Assembly: GCA_023415495.1 (NCBI GenBank)
Contig: JAEZKK010000023.1
Location: 174,852 to 238,851, forward strand
DNA: 64,000 nt
Source: Bacteroidota bacterium
GTDB lineage: Bacteria > Bacteroidota > Bacteroidia > Bacteroidales > P3
Direction of reading: 5' to 3'
Positions 35,467 through 44,338 of the stretch are shown one piece after another; the stretch's first letter is position 1, and each line of letters starts with the position of its first letter. The translations under genes and the position numbers were made by a program. The notes below the pieces were generated by a model. That model worked only from the letters and a program-made list of their open reading frames with translations, was not told where the DNA came from and did no database searches.

Positions 35467-38400
35467 TTATTTTAATGTTCTTTTTACTTCGACTTCATCA
35501 TATCCCTCAACAATATCACCTACTTTAATATCATTAAAGTTCTCAATATTCAATCCACAATCCTGGCCTGATACAACTTCCTTAACTTCATCTTTAAAAC
35601 GTTTTAAAGAAGCAAGTTTGCCAGTATATACTACTATTCCATCACGAATAATTCTAACCTTAGTATTTCTATTGATTTTTCCATCTAAACACATACATCC
35701 AGCAATAGTACCAACCTTAGTAATTTTAAATGTTTCTCTAATTTCAAGATTACATACAATCTTTTCTTGTATTTCAGGAGAAAGCATACCCTCAATAGCA
35801 TCCTTCAACTCATTAATAGCAGTATAAATAATAGAGTAAAGTCGAATATCAATTTGTTCAGTTTCTGCTAATTTTCGAGCATTTATTGATGGTCTAACTT
35901 GGAAACCAATAATAATAGCATTAGAAGCTGTTGCAAGCAATACATCACTCTCTGTAATTTGTCCAACCGATTTATGTATCACATTAACCTGTACCTCAGG
36001 TGTTGATAGTTTAAGTAATGAATCTGAAAGAGCTTCTACTGAACCATCAACATCACCTTTCACAATTAAATCTAATTGTTTGAAATCTCCAATTGCTATT
36101 CTTCTTCCAATCTCATCTAAAGTAATATGCTTTTGAGTTCTTAGACCTTGCTCTCTTTGTAGCTGAGTTCTTCTGGTTGCAATTTCCTTAGCATCCTTTT
36201 CATTTGCCATCACATTAAATGTATCTCCTGCTTGAGGTGCTCCATTTAATCCTAATAATAATAATGGAGTAGATGGCCCTGCACTTGATAAAGTTTGATT
36301 TCTCTCATTTTGCATAGCTTTAACACGTCCATAAGTAGTACCTGCTAAAATAACATCACCTTGATTTATTGTTCCATCTTGAACTAAAATTTTAGCAACA
36401 TATCCTCTTCCTTTATCTAAAGATGATTCAATAATTGTTCCTTTAGCTCTTTTATTTGGATTTCCTTTTAAATCTAATATTTCTGCTTCTAATAATACTT
36501 TTTCTAATAATAAATCAATATTAGTACCATGTTTAGCTGAGATTTCTTGACATTGGTACTTTCCTCCCCAATCCTCTACAAGTAGATTCATATTAGCTAA
36601 CTCTGTTCTAATCTTATCAGGATCTGCTCCTGGTCTATCTATCTTGTTTATTGCAAACACAATAGGTACACCTGCAGCTTGAGCATGGTTTATCGCCTCT
36701 ATTGTTTGTGGCATCACTTTATCATCGCAAGCAATTACAATAATTGATACGTCAGTTATTTTCGCACCTCTTGCTCTCATTGCTGTAAATGCTTCGTGAC
36801 CTGGTGTATCTAAAAATGTTATCTTACCTTGACCCACCTTAACTTCATACGCTCCAATATGCTGAGTAATTCCTCCTGCTTCTCCAGCAATAACATTTGC
36901 CTTTCGGATATAGTCAAGTAAAGATGTTTTACCATGGTCAACGTGTCCCATAACAGTAACAATTGGAGCTCTTGGGATTAAATCCTCTAATTTATCTACT
37001 TCTTCTGTATCCTCCAAAGCTTCAACAACCTCAGCAGATACGAATTCTGTTGTAAATCCAAATTCTTCTGTAATTAACTGAATAGCTTCTGCATCTAATC
37101 TTTGATTTATCGAAACAAACATTCCCAGACTCATACAAGAGGCAATAATTTTAGTAACTGGAACATCCATCATAGTTGCTAATTCGTTAGCAGTAACGAA
37201 TTCAGTTACTTTTAATACCTTTTGATCCTCAATACTCATCTCTTGCTCATGTTGCATTTGTTGAGATATGTTTTGTCTCTTTTCTCTTCTATGTTTAGAA
37301 GCCTTACTCTTACCAATAGGTGAAAGTCTAGCTAATGTTTCTTTAATTTGTTTTTCAATTTCCTCACTACTTACCTCTGCTTTCTTTATTACTTCTTTCT
37401 TCTGCTTATTGAAATTATGCTTTTTATCTTCTTTTTTAGGTTGAGGTTTTGAGAGAACTAGTCCATTAGATTGTTTTACTGCACCAGTTTGATTTTCTTT
37501 AGAAGGGGTTTGATTTAATGTAGGCTTAATTCTCTTTCTCTTCTTTTTATCCTTATTTTTTGATTGTTCAGGTTTACTAGAAGAAGAAGCTATTGGTTGT
37601 GATTTTTTCGGTTTATCAAATATTGATAAATCAATTTTTTCTCCAGTGGTTTTAGGACCACTAAGTGTTACGTATTCTGTTTTTATGAAATTATCAACCT
37701 TTTCTTCAGTTATAACTTGCTTTTCTTTAATTTCCTCTTTTGGTTTCTCTTTCTTTTGTTCAGACTTTATAACATCATTTTTTGGTTTCTCTTCTGCTTT
37801 TTTCTTCTCAGCTTCTTTTTTAATACCTTTTGATTTATGATTTAAATCCTTTTGATCATTATTTTGTTTTTCAACCTTAGGTTTATCCTTTGGTTTATTT
37901 TCTGATTTTGTTTTTTTACTAGGTTTTGTTTTCTGATTTAATGTGCTTAAATCAATTTTACCAAGTATATTTAGTCCAGATTCCTTAATTTTAATATCTT
38001 GAACTTCTTCAATTACAGGTTTTTCTTTTATGTCAGCGACCTTTTCATCAAGCACTACCTCAACAATATCTTCATTTATTGATTCTTCAGACTTAGAAAT
38101 TTCAATTTCTTCAATTACTATCTCTTCTTTCTCTTCCTTCTTTTCCTCAACAATTTCTTTTTCTTCAATCTCCTCTTCTCTTTGAATATGTTTAGGCTCA
38201 TCAAACTCAATTGTATTTGTTTTGATAATAATTTCATTTGGGATAACCTCTTCTTCATACTTTGAATTGAAAATTTCTTCGGGATAAGAAACATCAGCTT
38301 CAATACTTGAACTCGTATTCTTTGCAGGTGAAATATTAATCTTACTTGCATCTTCTTTCACCTTCCTTTCAGATTGAAAAGCTGATGCTAATAAATCATA

Positions 38401-38541
38401 TAATTCACCATCAATCTTGGTATTTGGATTATTATCAACCTTTTTACCTTTTTTGGCAAGAAATTCTACTAATGTTGAAATTCCAACATTGAACTCTTTT
38501 GCTACCTTATTTAATCTTATATTTTTAATCTCTCCCGACAT
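35467..38541 (-). CDS. infB: Translation initiation factor IF-2
   Basis: GTPase that brings initiator tRNA to the 30S subunit. The 1024 residues comprise an N-terminal IF2_N-like start (NKVAKEFNVGISTLVEFLAKKG), about 400 residues of low-complexity Lys/Glu-rich sequence, then the G domain with GHVDHGKTSLL near residue 534, DTPGHEAF and NKID, and domains II-IV ending in GQDCGLNIENFNDIKVGDIVEG. The long charged N-terminal region is usual for Bacteroidota. It is downstream of nusA (74-base gap) and upstream of tRNA-Arg. Confidence 0.97.
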   Translation of the reverse strand: MSGEIKNIRLNKVAKEFNVGISTLVEFLAKKGKKVDNNPNTKIDGELYDLLASAFQSERKVKEDASKINISPAKNTSSSIEADVSYPEEIFNSKYEEEVIPNEIIIKTNTIEFDEPKHIQREEEIEEKEIVEEKKEEKEEIVIEEIEISKSEESINEDIVEVVLDEKVADIKEKPVIEEVQDIKIKESGLNILGKIDLSTLNQKTKPSKKTKSENKPKDKPKVEKQNNDQKDLNHKSKGIKKEAEKKKAEEKPKNDVIKSEQKKEKPKEEIKEKQVITEEKVDNFIKTEYVTLSGPKTTGEKIDLSIFDKPKKSQPIASSSSKPEQSKNKDKKKRKRIKPTLNQTPSKENQTGAVKQSNGLVLSKPQPKKEDKKHNFNKQKKEVIKKAEVSSEEIEKQIKETLARLSPIGKSKASKHRREKRQNISQQMQHEQEMSIEDQKVLKVTEFVTANELATMMDVPVTKIIASCMSLGMFVSINQRLDAEAIQLITEEFGFTTEFVSAEVVEALEDTEEVDKLEDLIPRAPIVTVMGHVDHGKTSLLDYIRKANVIAGEAGGITQHIGAYEVKVGQGKITFLDTPGHEAFTAMRARGAKITDVSIIVIACDDKVMPQTIEAINHAQAAGVPIVFAINKIDRPGADPDKIRTELANMNLLVEDWGGKYQCQEISAKHGTNIDLLLEKVLLEAEILDLKGNPNKRAKGTIIESSLDKGRGYVAKILVQDGTINQGDVILAGTTYGRVKAMQNERNQTLSSAGPSTPLLLLGLNGAPQAGDTFNVMANEKDAKEIATRRTQLQREQGLRTQKHITLDEIGRRIAIGDFKQLDLIVKGDVDGSVEALSDSLLKLSTPEVQVNVIHKSVGQITESDVLLATASNAIIIGFQVRPSINARKLAETEQIDIRLYSIIYTAINELKDAIEGMLSPEIQEKIVCNLEIRETFKITKVGTIAGCMCLDGKINRNTKVRIIRDGIVVYTGKLASLKRFKDEVKEVVSGQDCGLNIENFNDIKVGDIVEGYDEVEVKRTLK

Positions 38542-38615
38542 CTTCTGTTTTTTAACTATGGTTTTAATAATCTTTTTTCTCTTGGCTTCAAAAATAGTAT
38601 ATTATTTATAATTAT

Positions 38616-39854
38616 CTATTCTTCAAATTCAGATTTAAGTGTACTTAATACGTCTTTAATTGTTTCTTCTTCCAAATCTGTTCTTTCAACCAAATCTTCG
38701 AATGATAAAGCCAATACGTCTTTTGCAGTATCGCAACCTATTGATTTTAGTACATCAATTACCCAAGATTCGATTTCATCTGAGAACTCATCAAGGTCCA
38801 CATCTTCATAGTCCATATCTGAATCTCTATAAATATCAATTTCATATCCAGTAAGTTTCCCCGCTAAACGAATATTATATCCACCTTTACCAATTGCTAA
38901 TGAAACCTGATCTGAATTCATAAAAACATCAGCCTTTTTATTTTCTTCATTAATATTAATTGAAGAAACTTTTGCAGGACTTAAGGCACGAGATATATAT
39001 AAATCTTTATTTGGAGTAAAATTAATTACATCAATATTTTCATTCCTTAATTCTCTAACAATACCATGTATTCTACTACCCTTCATCCCAACACATGCTC
39101 CAACAGGGTCTATTCTATCATCATAACTTTCAACAGCAACCTTTGCTCTTTCACCTGGTTGACGAACAATATCTTTAATTGTAATTAGTCCATCATAGAT
39201 TTCTGGCACCTCTTGTTCTAATAGTCTTTCCAAAAATACTGGTGAAATTCTTGAAAGAGTAATTTGAGGAACTCCATTTCTCATCTCTACCTTTAATACA
39301 ACAGCTTTAATAGTATCTCCTTTTCTGTAGAAATCTCCAGGGATTTGTTCTGTCTTTGGAAGGTTTAATTCTATACCTTCTTCATCCAATACCATAATTT
39401 CTCTTTTCCAAACTTGGTAAACCTCTCCAATTATTACCTCACCTACCTTCTCTTTATATTTTGTAAATACATTTGCTCTTTCATATTCCTGTATCTTAGC
39501 AACAAGATTTTGTCTAATAGCCAAAATATCTCTACGTCCAAAATCCTCGAATTTTATTTCTTCACTTAATTCTTCTCCTACTTCAAAATCTGGTTCTATC
39601 TTTATAGCATCTGAATAAGAAACTTGAGTATTTTCATCCTCAACTTGCCCATCTTCAACAATTTCTCTATTTCTCCAAATCTCTAAATCTCCTTTATCAA
39701 TATTTACAATGATATCAATATTATCATCCGAGCCATATTTTTTAATCAACAAACCTCTAAAAACATCTTCTAAGATGCGCATCAAGGTCTCTCTCTCAAT
39801 ATTCTTAAACTCCTTAAACTCAGAAAATGTATCAATTAAATTCAAGTTTTCCAT
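38616..39854 (-). CDS. nusA: Transcription termination/antitermination protein NusA
   Basis: 412 residues with the NusA N-terminal domain (FSEFKEFKNIERETLMRILEDV), an S1 domain around residues 130-200, and tandem KH domains carrying RVAVESYDDRIDPVGACVGM-type KVAVESYDDRIDPVGACVGM and SLAIGKGGYNIRLA. The tail is acidic. It binds RNA polymerase and acts in pausing, termination and antitermination. It lies 22 bases after rimP and before infB, the classic order. A hairpin in the operon leader may allow feedback through transcription. Confidence 0.96.
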   Translation of the reverse strand: MENLNLIDTFSEFKEFKNIERETLMRILEDVFRGLLIKKYGSDDNIDIIVNIDKGDLEIWRNREIVEDGQVEDENTQVSYSDAIKIEPDFEVGEELSEEIKFEDFGRRDILAIRQNLVAKIQEYERANVFTKYKEKVGEVIIGEVYQVWKREIMVLDEEGIELNLPKTEQIPGDFYRKGDTIKAVVLKVEMRNGVPQITLSRISPVFLERLLEQEVPEIYDGLITIKDIVRQPGERAKVAVESYDDRIDPVGACVGMKGSRIHGIVRELRNENIDVINFTPNKDLYISRALSPAKVSSININEENKKADVFMNSDQVSLAIGKGGYNIRLAGKLTGYEIDIYRDSDMDYEDVDLDEFSDEIESWVIDVLKSIGCDTAKDVLALSFEDLVERTDLEEETIKDVLSTLKSEFEE

Positions 39855-39876
39855 AACTTAAAATATACTTTATAAT

Positions 39877-40323
39877 TTATTTGAACGAAACTATTATCTT
39901 TGCTTCCTTAATATTTTGGTAAGCAATATTTATATCTTCAATTTTATCTTTTTTCTTCTTTGGCTTTGGTCTTACAATAATATAATCATCATTTACTTCA
40001 GCCAATTCCCCTTCTATAACTTGGGAATCATTATAAATTACTCGAATTTCTCTTGAAAGATTTTTCTTATACTGGCGTTTTAAAACCAAAGGTTCTCCTA
40101 CTCCAAAACTCATCACATTCAGCTCAAAGTCTTCCTTTTCTCTATCCAAATTACCCTCAATTGCTCTTGAAACATTTATACAATCTTGGATTTTCACTCC
40201 AGAATCTGAGTCAATTACTAGAGAAATTCTATTATCCTTGCTTATTCTTACATCAACAATAAACATATCTGTATTATCTATTGCTGGGTTTGCAAGTTCG
40301 ATTATTTTATCTTTATCTATCAT
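39877..40323 (-). CDS. rimP: Ribosome maturation factor RimP
   Basis: 148-residue factor for 30S subunit maturation. Seen: DVRISKDNRISLVIDSDSGV in the N-terminal domain, CINVSRAIEGNLDREKEDFELNVMSFGVGEPL in place of the family's C-x-x-x-S-R-x-x-x-x-L-D pattern and its S-P-G strand, and a C-terminal SH3-like domain ending in basic residues. It heads the rimP-nusA-infB operon; a promoter lies at 40380-40410 and a terminator-like hairpin sits between that promoter and the start codon. Confidence 0.92.
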   Translation of the reverse strand: MIDKDKIIELANPAIDNTDMFIVDVRISKDNRISLVIDSDSGVKIQDCINVSRAIEGNLDREKEDFELNVMSFGVGEPLVLKRQYKKNLSREIRVIYNDSQVIEGELAEVNDDYIIVRPKPKKKKDKIEDINIAYQNIKEAKIIVSFK

Positions 40324-40333
40324 TACTTTAATT

Positions 40334-40364
40334 AAAAAAAGGGGACTTATATGCGTCCCCCCTT
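40334..40364 (-). terminator. Terminator-like hairpin in the rimP leader (candidate attenuator)
   Basis: On the minus strand, GGGGAC (40360-40355) pairs with GTCCCC (40346-40341) across an 8-base loop, with extra outer pairing AAGG/TT, and is followed by seven T residues (40340-40334). The rimP ATG starts 10 bases later. The hairpin lies downstream of a good promoter, so RNA polymerase must pass it to reach rimP, nusA and infB. Confidence 0.75.
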
Positions 40365-40379
40365 ATTCTAAATCGTCTG

Positions 40380-40410
40380 CAAAAATACTAATAATCTCTT
40401 TACTAACCAA
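40380..40410 (-). promoter_or_regulatory. Promoter of the rimP-nusA-infB operon
   Basis: Minus-strand TATTTTTG (40387-40380) followed by CA, with TTG (40410-40408) 20 bases upstream. Predicted transcription start is near 40374, giving a leader of about 50 bases that contains the terminator-like hairpin. Confidence 0.7.
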
Positions 40411-40472
40411 ATAATTTTATAATTATTATAGTTTTTTCTTGCTCAAGATTAAGTGAGTTTGCCTTTTTACTA

Positions 40473-41006
40473 TTAGTTTTCCAATGTATTTGTTTCAGAA
40501 TTTTTCTTTTCAAATTCTCTTATCATTTCCATTTCATCAGTCATATCCAACATGTTCAAAATAACTGAAGCATCAGTAGCTAATCTACTATTAGGATATT
40601 TCTCTATAAAGAGCTTATATTGCTCCTTTGCTTTTTCCTTATTCAAACATGCGTCTTCATATACTTGTGCAAGCTTGAAAAATGCTAATTCTGCAGTATA
40701 ATAATCAGGAAAATCTCCAATTAATCTCTCTAAATAAACTACTGCCTTATCACAATATTTTACATTTGCACAAATATCGGAAGCCTTCATCAACATAATT
40801 GCGGAATTAGTATCCTTAGGAAACTCGATAATATACCTATCATACATTACCAATAAGGAATCTGCTTTAGAAATAGTTATAGATTTTGCATCCTTAAGAA
40901 TTTGCAATTCAAATTCTGCAATTTCCTCCAATCTCTTGTCTTTATTAGGTTGGCAAGAGGCTAAAACCAGAACAAATAAAACTATTCCTATTATATATTT
41001 TTTCAT
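40473..41006 (-). CDS. TPR-type lipoprotein
   Basis: A 177-residue protein with a lipoprotein signal (FVLVLASC, lipidated Cys about residue 18) and helical repeats in the mature part (KAVVYLERLIGDFPDYYTAELAFFKLAQVYED and AKEQYKLFIEKYPNSRLATDA), typical of tetratricopeptide repeats. It resembles small TPR lipoproteins near outer-membrane assembly or cell-division genes; its partner is unknown. The start is 3 bases after the def stop codon, so it belongs to the CoA-transferase-ruvX-def operon. Confidence 0.75.
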   Translation of the reverse strand: MKKYIIGIVLFVLVLASCQPNKDKRLEEIAEFELQILKDAKSITISKADSLLVMYDRYIIEFPKDTNSAIMLMKASDICANVKYCDKAVVYLERLIGDFPDYYTAELAFFKLAQVYEDACLNKEKAKEQYKLFIEKYPNSRLATDASVILNMLDMTDEMEMIREFEKKNSETNTLEN

Positions 41007-41009
41007 ATT

Positions 41010-41573
41010 CTATCTCCCTTTTTTTAATGTTTTCATTTTATAATCTGTTCTTACTCTTCCTGAGCTTATATCATTTAGCTTTCTCTTTAATAATGTTCTG
41101 CGTATTGAAGAGAGCCTATCTACAAAAACCTTACCCTGTATATGGTCGAATTCATGCTGGAATACTCTGGCTCTTATTCCGTCTAACTCTTCTTCATGCT
41201 CTAAGAAATCCTCATCAAAATACTTTATCTTAATTATTGATGGTCTTAAAACCTCTTCATGAATATCGGGCAATGACAAACATCCTTCCTGAAAAGACCA
41301 TAAATCTCCCCTCTCTTCTATAATCTGAGGATTAATAAAAACTCTCTTAAATCCATCTGCTAAGGGGTCGCTTTCCTTCATTGGACTTGCATCAATTACA
41401 AATAAACGGATTGACAAATCTATTTGTGGGGCTGCAAGACCTACCCCACTTGCTTTATACATAGTTTCAAACATATCGTCGACTAATTTCTTTAAATCGG
41501 GATAGTTTTTATCAATATCCTTTGCAACTGTTCTTAATACCGGGCTTCCATAGCCTACAATTGGTAATATCAT
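41010..41573 (-). CDS. def: Peptide deformylase
   Basis: Removes the N-formyl group from new proteins. All three motifs of this metalloenzyme are present in 187 residues: GVGLAAPQ near residue 43, EGCLSLP near 95 (Cys ligand) and QHEFDH near 139 (two His ligands and the catalytic Glu). It lies 10 bases after ruvX and 3 bases before the TPR lipoprotein gene. Confidence 0.96.
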   Translation of the reverse strand: MILPIVGYGSPVLRTVAKDIDKNYPDLKKLVDDMFETMYKASGVGLAAPQIDLSIRLFVIDASPMKESDPLADGFKRVFINPQIIEERGDLWSFQEGCLSLPDIHEEVLRPSIIKIKYFDEDFLEHEEELDGIRARVFQHEFDHIQGKVFVDRLSSIRRTLLKRKLNDISSGRVRTDYKMKTLKKGR

Positions 41574-41583
41574 TATTTTTATA

Positions 41584-41994
41584 CTATTTACTATTTAAAA
41601 AATCCTGCAAGATAATTACTGCACTTACAAGGTCAACAAGTCTCTTATCTCTTCTTTGCTTCTTATTTGCCCCAGCTGAAAGAATTGATTGCGTTGCTAT
41701 CTTAGAGGTAAAACGCTCATCTATTCTATTTATTTTCTTTTGAGGATAACGAAGAGATAGCTCTTGTACAAAGGGCTCGATATAAACCGAACTTTCAGAA
41801 GGAGTATTATCCATTTGCTTTGCAAGTCCTACAACAAATTCATCTACTTCTTCTCTTTTGAGATATTCATCCAAAAAAGCAAACAAATTCTTTGTATCAA
41901 CTGTTTGAAGTGGGCTAGCAATTATCCTTTGAATATCGCTTATTGCCAAGCCCGTTCTTATCTTGCCATAGTCAATGGCTAATACTCTACCCAT
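41584..41994 (-). CDS. ruvX: Putative pre-16S rRNA nuclease / Holliday junction resolvase-like protein RuvX (YqgF)
   Basis: 136-residue RNase H-fold nuclease. The start GRVLAIDYGKIRTGLAISD, the central EFVVGLAKQMDNTPSE and the end region RIDERFTSKIA...DLVSAVIILQDFL carry the expected acidic residues. In E. coli the protein finishes the 5' end of 16S rRNA. It lies between the CoA transferase (3-base gap) and def (10-base gap) in one operon. Confidence 0.93.
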   Translation of the reverse strand: MGRVLAIDYGKIRTGLAISDIQRIIASPLQTVDTKNLFAFLDEYLKREEVDEFVVGLAKQMDNTPSESSVYIEPFVQELSLRYPQKKINRIDERFTSKIATQSILSAGANKKQRRDKRLVDLVSAVIILQDFLNSK

Positions 41995-41997
41995 TAT

Positions 41998-43308
41998 TTA
42001 TTTTCTTACAAAATAAAAGTGAGAACCATATCTTTCAAATGCTGCTCTGTCTAATTCCTCTCTATGATCTGGATGAGAAACTGAAATCAATAACTTAGCT
42101 CTTTCCTGAAGACTCTTACCATAAAGGTTAACTGCTCCAAATTCTGTTACAAACCAATGAATATGGAATCTTGAAGTTACTACTCCTGCTCCAAGGTTAA
42201 GCGTTGGAGCTATCTTGGATATTCCCTTATTGGTTGTTGAAGGCATTGCAATTATTGCCTTACCTCCCCTTGAGCGAGATGAACCATAAATAAAATCAAT
42301 CTGTCCTCCTGCTCCGGAGAAAAACTTAGTACCCAAACTGTCAGCACAAACCTGACCTGTAATATCAATTTGTAAAGCAGAGTTTATTGCCGTCATCTTT
42401 GGTTGTTGAGCAATAATAAATGGATCATTTGTATAGGCAACATCCATCATTGCTACCTGGGGATTATTATGGATAAAATCATATACTTTTTGACTTCCCA
42501 TCAGGAAAGTCGACACCATTTTCCCATTATCTAATTTCTTATTCTTCCCATTTATTACTCCGCTTTCCACCAATGGGAGAACTCCATCAGCAAACATTTC
42601 AGTATGTATTCCCAAATCCTTATGATTGGTTAGTTGGGTTAATACCGCATTAGGTATAGCTCCAATACCCATTTGCAAACAAGCTCCATCCTCTATTAAG
42701 CCCGCACAATGCTTTCCTATTGCTATCTCCTCTGGAGTTGGTTGAGTAAAATGTGCAGGAATTAAAGGAGTATTATCCTCTACAAATATATCAATCATTG
42801 ATATAGGAATAAGAGCATCTCCAAACGACCTTGGAACATTTTTGTTAACAACAGCAATAACTGTCTTAGCCATCTCAACTGCTGCAAGAGTTGCATCGAC
42901 CGATGTTCCCATAGAGACATAGCCATGTTCATCAACTGGAGAAACCTGAATCATTGCCACATCGCAAGGCAAATACCCTTCTCTATATAGCTTTTGAGTT
43001 TCCGAAAGCATTACAGGGATATAGTCTGCATAGCCCTCTTGTACTCCTTTTCTAACATTAGACCCCACAAAAAAAGCATCATGTTGGAAAACTCCTTCAA
43101 ACTCTTTCTCCGAATATGGAGCCTCTCCCTCAGTATGAAGGTGGTGAATATATACATTTTCAAACTCCCTATTCCTTCCTCTTTCCAACATTGCATTTAC
43201 CAAACATTGTGGAACAGAGGCAACAGAGCTTAGGTGGATATGGTCGTTGCTCTTTATAACCTTTACGGCTTCTTGGGGTGTAACTGATTTATATTTTTGT
43301 ATTAACAT
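41998..43308 (-). CDS. Acetyl-CoA hydrolase/transferase family protein (CoA transferase)
   Basis: 436 residues of the class I CoA-transferase type that includes 4-hydroxybutyrate, butyrate and succinate CoA transferases. The catalytic glutamate is expected at Glu237 in HTEMFADG. CoA-binding sequences include MGIGAIPNAVL near residue 213 and GQVCADSLGTKFFSGAGGQIDFIYG. The enzyme would swap CoA between an acyl-CoA and acetate, fitting fermentative butyrate or succinate metabolism. The natural substrate cannot be fixed from sequence. It heads the ruvX-def operon, with a promoter at 43353-43360. Confidence 0.87.
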   Translation of the reverse strand: MLIQKYKSVTPQEAVKVIKSNDHIHLSSVASVPQCLVNAMLERGRNREFENVYIHHLHTEGEAPYSEKEFEGVFQHDAFFVGSNVRKGVQEGYADYIPVMLSETQKLYREGYLPCDVAMIQVSPVDEHGYVSMGTSVDATLAAVEMAKTVIAVVNKNVPRSFGDALIPISMIDIFVEDNTPLIPAHFTQPTPEEIAIGKHCAGLIEDGACLQMGIGAIPNAVLTQLTNHKDLGIHTEMFADGVLPLVESGVINGKNKKLDNGKMVSTFLMGSQKVYDFIHNNPQVAMMDVAYTNDPFIIAQQPKMTAINSALQIDITGQVCADSLGTKFFSGAGGQIDFIYGSSRSRGGKAIIAMPSTTNKGISKIAPTLNLGAGVVTSRFHIHWFVTEFGAVNLYGKSLQERAKLLISVSHPDHREELDRAAFERYGSHFYFVRK

Positions 43309-43352
43309 AATTGTTTAAGATTTTTATTCAATTCTCTTTTGAAATTAATTTG

Positions 43353-43360
43353 CAAAGGTA
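43353..43360 (-). promoter_or_regulatory. Promoter -7 element of the CoA transferase operon
   Basis: Reads TACCTTTG on the minus strand followed by CA, 44 bases upstream of the start codon. Confidence 0.65.
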
Positions 43361-43420
43361 AGAAAATTATAAAATAGAAAAAAATAAAGCATTATAACTA
43401 CCTCAATAGTTTTTTTTATC

Positions 43421-43428
43421 TATCTTTG
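43421..43428 (+). promoter_or_regulatory. Promoter -7 element of the lipoprotein gene at 43457
   Basis: TATCTTTG, 28 bases upstream of the ATG. A TTG-type -33 element is not evident. Confidence 0.65.
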
Positions 43429-43456
43429 CCACTAAATAATAAAAAAAAGACGAAAC

Positions 43457-43987
43457 ATGAAAAAATTACTACTTTCATTAATACTATTTATCCCTTTTGT
43501 AATTGGGGGATGTAGTTCAGCAGAACAACTTGCCAGCAAATACACTGGCAATATGCATTTGAAAACAGGAGGAGTTGATTATAAGCTTTTTGCTTCTAAT
43601 TTCTATGTAAAAGACGGGGTAACTTACGTTGTAGCATCGAATGGAGACAGAACAATAACCATTAAATTCAAAGGCACAACCCCAGGGACCTATCCCCTTG
43701 GAGTTGCAACAAGCCTTGAGAATGTTGCATCTATTGCCTCATCAGGCTTAGGAGCAATTTTAGATGCAGAGAATATATTAATGCATGTTCCAACCGAAGA
43801 ATACAAAAGCACCTATCTCTCATTAACTGGAAATCTTGTAATAACAGAGTATAGTGAGAATAGAATAGTAGGAAGATTTACAGGAATAGGAATAAACAAA
43901 GACCTATTAAGCCTTCAAGGAATCCTAAATATACTAATAAATAATAGTATGGATTTCAACGGAACATTTACTTCAGTAAAATTATAA
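43457..43987 (+). CDS. Hypothetical lipoprotein
   Basis: 176 residues with a lipoprotein signal (LILFIPFVIGGCSS, lipidated Cys about residue 19). The mature part has regularly alternating polar and hydrophobic residues (DRTITIKFKGTTPGTYPLG), suggesting a single beta-barrel or beta-sandwich domain like those of DUF6252-type proteins, though I cannot confirm the family. It has its own promoter and is followed by array B1. Confidence 0.65.
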   Translation: MKKLLLSLILFIPFVIGGCSSAEQLASKYTGNMHLKTGGVDYKLFASNFYVKDGVTYVVASNGDRTITIKFKGTTPGTYPLGVATSLENVASIASSGLGAILDAENILMHVPTEEYKSTYLSLTGNLVITEYSENRIVGRFTGIGINKDLLSLQGILNILINNSMDFNGTFTSVKL

Positions 43988-44049
43988 ACTAATAATCTCG
44001 TTTACATCAAAAAAAGGACTAATTTAATCAATAATACAATTATTTTTAT

Positions 44050-44277
44050 TATCTTTGCAAGTACAAGGGATTAAGTTCTTTAATTCCTTTCAAAATCAGA
44101 GAAATTTTAGAAACTACATTATGGTAGCTATGATATGGGGCGTGTGGTAGGTACCATAACACCCGGATGGTAGCTACCATAATACTGCTATGGTAGCTAC
44201 CATAGTGACTTTCTTTTCAAGAAAGAAAACTTTAAAGTCAAGAGATAATTTTTCCTTTCTTGACTTTATTTTTTTCT
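44050..44277 (+). repeat. Palindrome array B1: promoter, hairpin, four 14-bp dyads at 23-bp spacing, terminator-like end
   Basis: TATCTTTG (44050-44057) is followed by a 10-bp hairpin (44065-44074 with 44080-44089). Four units of ATGGTAGCTACCAT type then start at 44121, 44144, 44167 and 44190, exactly 23 bp apart. The first unit is degenerate (ATGGTAGCTATGAT) and the second is GTGGTAGGTACCAT. A perfect 10-bp stem (AAAGTCAAGA, 44234-44243; TCTTGACTTT, 44258-44267) with a T-rich tail closes the element. It lies in the gap between a plus-strand lipoprotein gene and a minus-strand gene that converge, so a transcript would belong to the element alone. Confidence 0.85.
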
Positions 44278-44338
44278 TTCTTCGTTCGATTTTTAATTAT
44301 TGCTTATTACTTAGCTATAGAAACAATACCTTGTAGAA

